This document shows, one piece after another, positions 59,101-64,000 of a stretch of 64,000 nt of DNA. How positions within the stretch are numbered: the stretch's first letter is position 1; each line of letters starts with the position of its first letter. A program made the position numbers and the translations under genes. The notes under the pieces are model-generated. The model was not told where the DNA came from, did no database searches, and was given only the letters and a program-made list of their open reading frames with translations. The DNA is from Strigops habroptila (Eukaryota; Chordata; Aves; Psittaciformes; Psittacidae): the NCBI RefSeq assembly GCF_004027225.2, contig NC_046358.1, positions 3,376,720 through 3,440,719 on the forward strand, in the 5' to 3' direction.

Positions 59101-60480
59101 CATTCAGCTGTGTTCAAGCATTTAAAAGAACAAAAGCTAGATCTTCTAGGTCTAGAAATCCAGATTTCTTTGCTTCCCCCTCAAACTCTCACAAACAATA
59201 AGGAAGGAAAAAAGGACTTCATGTGCACACCCTTACAAAATCCAGAATCCACCACGTTTCTGCCTAAATTATGCACATGAACGCCAACATCTTTCCACAC
59301 CTCAACCCTGCATTCGATAAAGTGAATTACAAAAGGGAGCTCAGCAGCTTAGTAACAAGGGATCCCAGTTAAGACCTCCGATTGCTGGTGGGGAGCTGAC
59401 AGGAATAAGCCTGGTTTCTGCAGCAGCTTCCTATTCCAGCTTCTCTTCCAAAACAGAATGGGGAGAAACATGATCTCTTTATGAGTCACTGACTCACATG
59501 GTCAAATTTCTGAAGGAAAAAGAAAACGCTGCGGTTCAAAGTGAGACTAAATATACGCTTTGTGTTTATCTGGCCAGCTCTGCCCCTCACCGCTGTTATG
59601 ACTAACCAGCGGTCACACCGCCCTACCCAGCACCTTTAGCGGCACCTCGGGAACTCCCCTCAACCCAGAGCCTAGGATAAACTCCTGGAAAGAACAAAGG
59701 GAGGGAAATGGCAACACTTTAAGCCCAGACACAGCACTGCAGGCGAAGGGAAACCAGCAGCAGCTCTAGGTCGACGCCAAGGCACCTCGCACTTGTCCTG
59801 GACCCTTGGTTGCCATTCCCCCTGGGCGCTGAGGGAGATTCCTCTCTTTTCCGAGGGCACAATAACCTCAGACCCCACTTTGGCTGGCCATAGCGTGGCT
59901 CACCCCCTTGCCCCCTTCTCCAAGCCCCCTAAAGCCCTCAGCAGACACTTTTTGTTCTTTCAAGTTACCAGCTCCGGGGCTTTTATCCCTGGGCAGCTTC
60001 ATGGAGTTTAAAACAACAAAAGAAGCGACAGTCACGTACCCCCGGCTCGGCCTTTCCCCGGCAGAGCGACCAGCGCCCTCCGGCCGCCTCACAGCCCCTC
60101 AGCTCCCCTCAGGGCGGCCGGGCCTGCGGACAAGGCCGCGCGCCCCCCAACACCAACACCGACCCGGCCCGGGCCCCCTCAGCCCTCGCCCGGCCCAACG
60201 CAGCCGCCCCGCCGGGCTCCCCCCATCGCTCCGCACCACCTGCACAAGGGGGTGTGGGGGTACGGCCCGCGGGCTCCCCGCTCCAAAGCGAGCCGGGGAC
60301 CCCTCCGCGACCCATCCCCGCCGCGCTTACGCTGGCGCCCGCCCTCTGCTGCCTCCTCCTGCGGCCGCTGCTGCCCTGGCTCCCCGCCGGTGCTTCCCAG
60401 GCTGGCGGCGGCTGCTGCTGCTGCAATTTCCGCTTCTCCCGAGCTCCCACTTCCTCTTCCCGCACGGCGGGGCGGCTCCA
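35112..60480 (-). CDS. CTTN: CTTN (cortactin), complete gene; coding join 36707-57242
   Basis: Cortactin, a Src-substrate actin-binding protein that activates Arp2/3 and stabilises branched actin at lamellipodia, invadopodia and synapses. Coding exons (complement): 57159..57242, 56657..56730, 55074..55203, 52039..52149, 51614..51668, 49554..49664, 48263..48373, 46507..46562, 45356..45425, 44983..45131, 38696..38785, 38420..38603, 37422..37493, 36707..36843. All phases agree; total 1,434 bases, 477 residues plus stop. Order: N-terminal acidic domain with DDW (19-21) for Arp2/3; 4.5 cortactin repeats (about 76-245); alpha-helical segment; Ser/Pro/Tyr region with Src site SSPVYE (Tyr346, equivalent to human Tyr421); SH3 domain (about 422-477). 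The exons of repeats 3 and 4 are present but broken (separate entries); their 74 residues plus one N-terminal residue account for the 75-residue shift of the Src tyrosine relative to human. HCLS1 is excluded by the repeats and the tyrosine region. Confidence 0.95.
35133..35138 (-). terminator. CTTN: CTTN distal polyadenylation signal
   Basis: AATAAA on the minus strand (TTTATT on +), giving a 3' UTR of about 1.6 kb, similar to mammalian CTTN. It faces the SHANK2 3' end about 11 kb away. Confidence 0.55.
36663..36668 (-). terminator. CTTN: CTTN proximal polyadenylation hexamer
   Basis: AATAAA on the minus strand, about 40 bases after the stop codon. Use would give an almost absent 3' UTR; it may be inactive. 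Confidence 0.25.
36707..36843 (-). CDS. CTTN: CTTN coding exon 14, SH3 domain end and stop
   Basis: Encodes [20 protein letters not shown], then [20 protein letters not shown] and VELRQ, stop TGA. ALYDY (previous exon), the acidic RT loop, the WW pair and the PxxY-binding ANY form the SH3 ligand pocket that binds Shank2, dynamin, N-WASP and WIP. The two leading bases complete Ala with the previous exon. It is identical to the vertebrate consensus as I know it. Acceptor ctctctctgcag. Confidence 0.98.
36844..37421 (-). other. CTTN: CTTN intron
   Basis: 578 bases, GT-AG. Contains a short CR1 tail (37288-37342) in antisense to CTTN. Nothing else recognised. Confidence 0.85.
37288..37342 (+). mobile_element. 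CR1 LINE tail fragment
   Basis: Only the last 55 bases of the element: gggggttgaaactagatgat, cctttccaaccctaactatt and one terminal octamer. Lies in the last CTTN intron. Confidence 0.85.
37422..37493 (-). CDS. CTTN: CTTN coding exon 13, start of SH3 domain
   Basis: 72 bases; encodes [20 protein letters not shown] and YQA. AYDEYE corresponds to the Src-family site around human Tyr486, and ALYDY opens the SH3 fold. The acceptor polypyrimidine tract is a CT microsatellite (37496-37511). Donor gtaagc. Confidence 0.97.
37496..37511. repeat. (CT)8 microsatellite forming a splice acceptor tract
   Basis: Eight AG units on +, which read (CT)8 on the CTTN sense strand, immediately before the AG of coding exon 13. 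Repeat length therefore sets the polypyrimidine tract of this intron. Confidence 0.9.
37512..38419 (-). other. CTTN: CTTN intron
   Basis: About 0.9 kb, donor gtaaaa. No repeat or exon recognised apart from the microsatellite at its 3' end. Confidence 0.85.
38420..38603 (-). CDS. CTTN: CTTN coding exon 12, tyrosine-rich regulatory region
   Basis: 184 bases; begins [20 protein letters not shown], continues [20 protein letters not shown], and ends with [20 protein letters not shown]. Contains about eight tyrosines, including the equivalent of the human Tyr470 site (ETVYEVA). This is the least conserved part of cortactin and differs from mammals in length. Acceptor ctgcag, donor gtaaaa. Confidence 0.96.
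38696..38785 (-). CDS. CTTN: CTTN coding exon 11, proline-rich region
   Basis: 90 bases, phase 0 on both sides: [20 protein letters not shown] followed by [15 protein letters not shown] and PSSPVYE hold the ERK/PAK serines and the major Src tyrosine (human Ser405, Ser418, Tyr421). Separated from exon 12 by a 92-base intron. Donor gttggt is weaker than consensus. Confidence 0.96.
38786..44982 (-). other. CTTN: CTTN large intron
   Basis: 6.2 kb, GT-AG. No exon, gene or recognised interspersed repeat. A 20-bp tandem duplication lies at 44865-44904, close to its 5' (right) end. Open frames in it (for example 43317-43772 and 44481-44906) have no recognisable domain. Confidence 0.8.
44865..44904. 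repeat. Tandem 20-bp duplication
   Basis: Two adjacent copies of aaaaaggaaatctcttcctt with one mismatch, each itself nearly palindromic (AAGGAAAT.. / ..TTCCTT). It sits about 80 bases inside the intron from the donor of coding exon 10. Confidence 0.85.
44983..45131 (-). CDS. CTTN: CTTN coding exon 10, alpha-helical region
   Basis: 149 bases: [50 protein letters not shown]. Highly charged helix with the calpain-sensitive and dimer-forming region of cortactin. Donor gtcagt, acceptor gttacag. Confidence 0.97.
45356..45425 (-). CDS. CTTN: CTTN coding exon 9
   Basis: 70 bases: [20 protein letters not shown] followed by IEA. It links the half repeat to the helix. The IEKP segment is bird-like, replacing the mammalian VTQVSS. 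Donor gtaagg; the trailing G completes Val with the next exon. Confidence 0.96.
45426..46506 (-). other. CTTN: CTTN intron
   Basis: 1.1 kb, GT-AG, AT-rich, nothing recognised. Confidence 0.85.
46507..46562 (-). CDS. CTTN: CTTN coding exon 8, final half repeat
   Basis: 56 bases: [18 protein letters not shown], the truncated last cortactin repeat, with the intact GFGGKYGV core. Acceptor cttttag, donor gtaagt. The leading AT completes Asp using the G left by the exon before. Confidence 0.96.
46563..48262 (-). other. CTTN: CTTN intron with GC donor
   Basis: 1.7 kb. Its 5' splice site is GC (gcaccg) rather than GT; its 3' site is a normal tttag. No repeats recognised. Confidence 0.75.
48263..48373 (-). 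CDS. CTTN: CTTN coding exon 7, cortactin repeat 6
   Basis: 111 bases (37 codons): [36 protein letters not shown]. It is intact and matches vertebrate repeat 6, the repeat that is alternatively spliced in human CTTN. The exon must end at CAACAAG|gcaccg to keep phase with the next exon, a GC donor with a poor downstream consensus. Acceptor ttttcag. Confidence 0.94.
48374..49553 (-). other. CTTN: CTTN intron
   Basis: 1.2 kb, donor gtatat, acceptor ttttcag. AT-rich; nothing recognised. Confidence 0.85.
49554..49664 (-). CDS. CTTN: CTTN coding exon 6, cortactin repeat 5
   Basis: 111 bases: [36 protein letters not shown]. Matches vertebrate repeat 5 ([10 protein letters not shown] is diagnostic). 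After loss of repeats 3 and 4 it follows repeat 2 directly. Acceptor atacag; donor gtatat. Confidence 0.97.
50218..50328 (-). pseudogene. CTTN: Decayed CTTN exon for cortactin repeat 4
   Basis: On the minus strand, after an intact acceptor (tatctctag), the exon reads [32 protein letters not shown], then TGA. The expected HESQK is present one frame over (CATGAATCACAGAAA), so one base has been inserted just before it. The near-invariant GFGGK is GFSDK and the repeat Tyr (FEYQG) is Cys. The base that should separate the exon from the donor is gone, leaving AAA|GTGGTT; the exon would still be 111 bases. Inclusion puts a stop in mid-message. Identity is clear from the DKDKVDK signature of repeat 4. 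Confidence 0.9.
51052..51151 (-). pseudogene. CTTN: Decayed CTTN exon for cortactin repeat 3
   Basis: After an intact acceptor (gatgcag) the minus strand reads [28 protein letters not shown], then TGA. Relative to the 111-base repeat exon it is 100 bases long: 11 bases covering DYQG are missing after GGGTTTG, so the following AAAACAGAGAAACATGAG (KTEKHE) is out of frame. Tyr to Cys and Gly to Arg changes hit conserved positions, and the donor is GCGAGT, a T to C change in an otherwise ideal site. [12 protein letters not shown] identifies it as repeat 3. Confidence 0.9.
51281..51356. repeat. 26-bp perfect palindrome within short direct repeats
   Basis: 51304-51329 equals its own reverse complement (centre AAATGATCATTT). 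Three copies of gatcctcacttc flank it (51281-51292, 51330-51341, 51345-51356), with ctaaaa half-sites. Lies about 150 bases from the dead repeat-3 exon. Confidence 0.9.
51614..51668 (-). CDS. CTTN: CTTN coding exon 5, second half of repeat 2
   Basis: 55 bases: [18 protein letters not shown] plus one G. HASQ is typical of repeat 2. Acceptor cttccag, donor gtaaag. The trailing G joins AT of any following repeat exon to give Asp, so it can splice directly to the repeat-5 exon in frame. Confidence 0.96.
51669..52038 (-). other. CTTN: CTTN short intron
   Basis: 370 bases, donor gtaagc, acceptor cttccag; nothing else seen. Confidence 0.85.
52039..52149 (-). CDS. CTTN: CTTN coding exon 4, repeats 1 to 2
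   Basis: 111 bases, phase 0: [37 protein letters not shown]. This is the end of repeat 1 and the start of repeat 2, intact. Acceptor tttttag, donor gtaagc. Confidence 0.97.
52150..55073 (-). other. CTTN: CTTN intron
   Basis: 2.9 kb, GT-AG. No exon, gene or repeat recognised; in particular no further copies of the cortactin repeat. Confidence 0.8.
55074..55203 (-). CDS. CTTN: CTTN coding exon 3, start of repeat 1
   Basis: 130 bases: [43 protein letters not shown]. The leading T completes Asn (HIN|IHELR). [15 protein letters not shown] opens the first cortactin repeat. Donor gtaagt; acceptor tttaaag. Confidence 0.97.
55204..56656 (-). other. CTTN: CTTN intron
   Basis: 1.45 kb, GT-AG, containing a CR1 fragment at 55.40-55.49 kb. 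Nothing else recognised. Confidence 0.85.
55399..55492 (-). mobile_element. CR1 LINE fragment, 3' end, minus strand
   Basis: Begins with the reverse complement of the terminal octamer (aatcatagaatag), then ttgggctggaaaagacctta, agatcatctagttccaacct and gggcagggacaccttccact. About 94 bases, in sense with CTTN. Confidence 0.93.
56657..56730 (-). CDS. CTTN: CTTN coding exon 2, N-terminal acidic domain
   Basis: 74 bases: [24 protein letters not shown], then two bases of Asn. Conserved part of the Arp2/3-binding N-terminus. Acceptor ttttgcag, donor gtaaag. Confidence 0.97.
57159..57242 (-). CDS. CTTN: CTTN coding exon 1, start codon and DDW motif
   Basis: 84 bases, 28 codons: [31 protein letters not shown] at 57240-57242 is chosen because MWKA is the conserved cortactin start and [10 protein letters not shown] is the Arp2/3-binding motif. 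The sequence gttgcag directly precedes ATG, so the exon seems to start with the initiation codon and the 5' UTR is in an upstream exon. Residues 8-17 differ from the usual cortactin N-terminus. Donor gtatgg. Confidence 0.95.
57243..60330 (-). other. CTTN: CTTN first intron (5' UTR intron)
   Basis: About 3.1 kb between the predicted non-coding first exon in the CpG island and the ATG exon. GC content rises toward the right. No coding exon seen. A second donor-like site (gtacgt on minus, about 60040-60035) in the island could mark an alternative first exon. Confidence 0.6.
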
Positions 60481-60600
60481 GGTGGGAGAGGGACCCGCCC
60501 CGGCCTCCCTGTAACACCGCCCCGCAGGGGGACGCGGCTGTGGGACGGGCAGGCAGAGCCGCGGCAGCTGCAGCGCTGCTGTGAGGCGAGGGGTGGGAAA
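60040..60600 (-). promoter_or_regulatory. CTTN: CTTN CpG island promoter
   Basis: Very GC- and CpG-rich block (many gcg/ccg, runs such as ggcccgggcc, several GGGCGG/CCGCCC Sp1-like boxes), unlike all other DNA in the window. Position upstream of the CTTN ATG exon and a donor site on the minus strand make it the CTTN promoter. No TATA box in the island itself; start sites are probably dispersed. Confidence 0.8.
60331..60480 (-). other. CTTN: CTTN non-coding first exon (predicted)
   Basis: On the minus strand the island contains GGCGCCAGC|gtaagcg, a strong donor with exon end at 60331. The 5' boundary is a guess. Splicing to the acceptor just before the ATG at 57242 would give a fully non-coding first exon. 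Confidence 0.45.
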
Positions 60601-60622
60601 GGAGACGAGTACAGAGGGGACT

Positions 60623-60692
60623 ATATATATAATTATGTTTATAATATATAAATATATACATTTCTATATAAATATTGTATAATATTTATAGT
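60623..60692. repeat. AT-repeat block beside the CpG island
   Basis: About 70 bases almost entirely A/T with many TATA and TATAAA units, abutting the CTTN island on its upstream side. Simple-sequence expansion; self-complementary and likely unstable. Confidence 0.85.
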
Positions 60693-63160
60693 GTAGCCGC
60701 TCCTCTCCCTAGCTCTTAAAAGCGCTTTGTCCAAGCACTGCCACATCAAAAATGCACCGTCAGGAATCTGAAAATGGCTACAGCAGATGGGGTACAGCTT
60801 GAAAGAGGCGTTTTGGCTTTTTCTTTTTAAATATTAATACTTACTTTCGCACCATCATTGCAACTACGTCGTCTTGAGGGATTTCGATGTGTCAGTGAAC
60901 AAAAGATTCACATCTGACTGTTCCTGAGGTATCTAAATTAAACAGATGCTAAAAGGAGAAGCAAACAGGTTTTCAAATGCAGCTTGAACACTTTGGGAGG
61001 TGTTTGCCCACTATTTTAGTCCCATCTTTTAGAGGAAGGGAAACAGACCCTTAGGACTGACATTCCTAGTGAAAAACATTACAAGTAAATACACACATTG
61101 AAACAGTAATAATGGACAAGATAAAAAAACCCAGCCAATCAGTTCTACAAGTTTTAGAGAGAGGAATACAACTTACTAGTAATTCCCAGCTACCTCCAGA
61201 CACCTAAAGCCAAGCATAGTCAGGTCACAGTATAAGTAGGCTCAACTATTGTATTTTTCTGCATTAAGGATAGGGTAATTTACCCAATAAATTGAGTATG
61301 GCATATTTTAAAGAAGTGGTAAACTTAATTCTGGTAGATGAGAAAGCAGGGTCAGTGAACCTCATTCCTTTTGGCATTACTTCTGGCTCTGGTGCTGGGG
61401 AGTCTTCCCCTGTCCCTCTGATTACAGGAAGAAACACCATTTATCTATCACTTCTCATCCTTGCCATATAAACCCACAAAATGCTGCTACCTACATTAGA
61501 CTACAACTGCGTTTTTTGCAAAAATTACTTAAGAAATGAACTTCGTAAGATATATGACCTTACGTTTAAGCAGTGCACCAAAAGTAGAGCCAGGAAAATG
61601 GAATCACCAGGAAGTGAAAAAACATGTTCTTTTTAAAGGCAAAGTAACTCCTTAGTTTCAAGAAAAATACCGCCCCTTAAACATAACTTTGGGTCAATTC
61701 TTATTTACCTGAAAATTAATGCTGCTGCCCTTCCCTCCCAATTTTAGGTCTACCCAGTTCCAAGCTCACGTTCTGCTTTGAACTACTTCACATGACCTCT
61801 GCTCTGAGTTTTGGCATGATAAAACACTACAGTCCATAAAACACTGCAAGAGCAGTGTTTTACTTCTACATCAAGCTTGAAAGGAGAAAGATGAAGTAAG
61901 TTATAACATCTGTTTTGAGATTCCCTGCCCTCTGAACATGCAAAAATTGCAAGTTTAAAGTTGAGATAATTCTACCACCTCTATATTGCAGATTAGTTGG
62001 AAAGAGACCTATCAAAGTATACATTTAAAGACATTTGGCAATTTACAAGAAGTTATATTTAACCAACCTTTATTTAAACATTACTGTAACACACCCATAT
62101 GCCTTCTACACATGCATTTGCATGTTTTTCTTTCCAGGAGGGAGGGGAGGTTATTAAAACTGAGCCAGAAGTGTTTTTCCAGATTTCTCTTAAGATAACT
62201 TTGCTGCGTAATGCAGAAGGAAGTCAACACACGGTTTTGCCAGTTTGTGAAAGCTTTTCTATTTCACTCATTTATTCTAGCTCTCATGTCAATTCCATTG
62301 TTCCATAACAGTTAAGGTTTTACAGCCTTAAAATAATAAACATATTTTCTTTTCACATTTTACAAGTCTATTCCGCATCGTTTTCACTCTTGAGAAGCAA
62401 CAATACATGACTTCGAACACCTACTACCACATCAGTGACCAGAAATGTCTATGCAATCTTTTTCTTAACAGTGAGTCAGGATCTTCTTCTGCAGTTTCAT
62501 TTTAGCTTTTTTTAGAAAGATAGATTCTCTGAGAATATAAAAGAGACTGCAAATGATCAGATAGCAACTCATACAGACAAGCTAGGCAAACAGAGATGGT
62601 TATTGAACAATGTTTAAAGCATCAATCACAATGTTTCTCCATTCCATGCATTCCACATCCTGCTGTTGATCTAGAGGACATGATGAAATATGCTTCTCTA
62701 CTGCTTCCATTATTCTGTAACTTTATCCTTCTGTCTTCTCTTCTATACAAGAAATGGTTTACAAATATATTAAAATTGACATAAGCAGCCCTATTGTGAC
62801 CCAATTTTGTACCGGTTCCCTTAACTCCTATGTTTCTCCCCCAATATCACTATGGTCATAATCTCATTTTATTAACAAAGCAACTGTTGCTGCTGTACAG
62901 AACAGTACTTTAATCTTCATCATGTGGACCTGAACACACTGAAGTTGTGTGATGGTTTTAATAGTAAATCATAGCTCTAACTACAAGTAGAAGTAGGCAA
63001 TAGAGCAGTTTTCTTTGGAAAAGTGGTTTTCAAAAAGTGATTAACACACATGAGCTTAAACAATTCCAAAGAAAATGTCACATCTAATGGAGTATTTCTC
63101 TACTGGAGAAGAGTCATCATTTGAAACAAGATCTACAGGGCAGCAAACAATCATTAAGAT
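60693..63160. other. Upstream flank of CTTN
   Basis: 2.5 kb of AT-rich sequence without a recognisable gene, exon or repeat on either strand. Confidence 0.65.
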
Positions 63161-64000
63161 GCTTTATTGACAATATCCGCTCACTGAAAAAGTATCTGCC
63201 TGCATACAATTAGATCTTAGCTTTTCAATAGTGTTTTATTGGCAGTGGAAAATGCATCAGTACTTTATTGAAAGAAAGCAATAAATAATACTGTGATAAA
63301 AATAGTTCAAAAGTAGACTGTACATATTGTTACATAATCTGAAAATACACAAAAGATTAATAGAAAAAACAGAACAGTAACAATGGATTTCAGTTTTACA
63401 AGCGAGTTAAAAAGTGGAAAACAAACAAGGATAAAAGACATGCTATATATACTGTTGCATAATAAATAATGCACCATCTGAACAGATTCTTGCTGGCTTT
63501 TTAATATGCCATTTACAAGTGTTGGATACATTTTCTACTCATACAGTCCAAAATGGCTACAACCATCAAAATTAGAGTCCAGACAACTCTTTAGAAGTTT
63601 ACAAAACACAAATGATGACTTACATAAGAAAAGTAAGGCCTTTATTAGAAGTTGCACTGCTTTAGTTTTCAGCCCCTTGTACCTTCATCTTTCACTACTC
63701 ATTGACATGAGACTGCAGCGCTTCAAGGATTGGTCCATTAAAACTAGTGTCACGAGCATCTTTCCACAAGTGTTTTAAATCAAAAAGATCTAGGACAAAA
63801 AACTCTCTGTGGCTTGTGGATTACGACCAGGAATTATTATGAAGTCTATCTTCCTCAGTTAAGGAAAAATAAAGAGTCCTTGGTTTATGGCTTGTCTTCA
63901 GTCACTGTGAAGATACGCTACACAAGTACAGCAGAGAGTGTTATGACCGAGTCAATCACTTCTAAAACGTGTTCCGTAGTGTTATAGTTCCTCCCAGCTT
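63161..64000 (-). other. Possible 3' UTR of an upstream minus-strand gene (PPFIA1 by synteny)
   Basis: Four minus-strand AATAAA hexamers (63163, 63235, 63264, 63641 on + as TTTATT) cluster here with none to their left for nearly 1 kb, as expected at the end of a leftward-transcribed gene. Human gene order places PPFIA1 (liprin-alpha-1) directly upstream of CTTN in the same orientation. No coding sequence is visible, so this is inference. Confidence 0.3.

Noticed and set aside
59908-60651. 247-residue open frame on + across the CpG island, and overlapping GC-rich frames on both strands
   Set aside because: GC-rich DNA lacks stop codons by chance; the translation is Pro/Arg/Ala low complexity and overlaps the CTTN promoter.

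Overview
This is bird nuclear DNA. Intron-rich vertebrate genes are accompanied by 3'-end fragments of CR1 retrotransposons (at 10.7, 16.5, 25.0, 37.3 and 55.4 kb), the characteristic dispersed repeat of avian genomes. The proteins are close to chicken and mammalian orthologues. The N-terminus of the cortactin encoded here does not match the chicken form as I remember it, so I would call this a non-chicken bird.

Two convergent genes fill the window. The + strand of the left third (3.9-24.1 kb) carries the last four coding exons of SHANK2 (ProSAP1/CortBP1), a postsynaptic scaffold: a long Ser/Pro-rich exon with the Homer-binding and cortactin-binding motifs, then a final exon with the SAM domain and a 3' UTR of about 3.6 kb. 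The ankyrin, SH3 and PDZ exons lie upstream of the window. From 24.1 to 35.1 kb is about 11 kb of intergenic DNA in which no gene is recognisable. The - strand from 35.1 to about 60.5 kb is the whole CTTN gene (cortactin): 14 intact coding exons (36.7-57.2 kb), a 1.6 kb 3' UTR, and a CpG island promoter at 60.0-60.6 kb. The rest (60.6-64 kb) is upstream DNA; by the human gene order PPFIA1-CTTN-SHANK2 its right end may be the 3' UTR of PPFIA1.

The two genes are functionally linked. SHANK2 was first described as a cortactin-binding protein; its proline ligand (KPPVPPKPK, 8662-8688) is recognised by the SH3 domain encoded by the last two CTTN exons, about 28 kb away on the other strand.

The main discovery is inside CTTN. 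Cortactin normally has 6.5 copies of a 37-residue actin-binding repeat. Here the exons for repeats 3 and 4 are still recognisable but dead: the repeat-3 exon has an 11-base deletion, a frameshift and a GC donor; the repeat-4 exon has a one-base insertion, a stop codon and altered GFGGK residues. Both are phase-symmetric, so skipping them gives an open reading frame of 477 codons plus stop, predicting a 4.5-repeat cortactin without repeat 4, the repeat reported as critical for F-actin binding. The repeat-6 exon also has a non-canonical GC donor.
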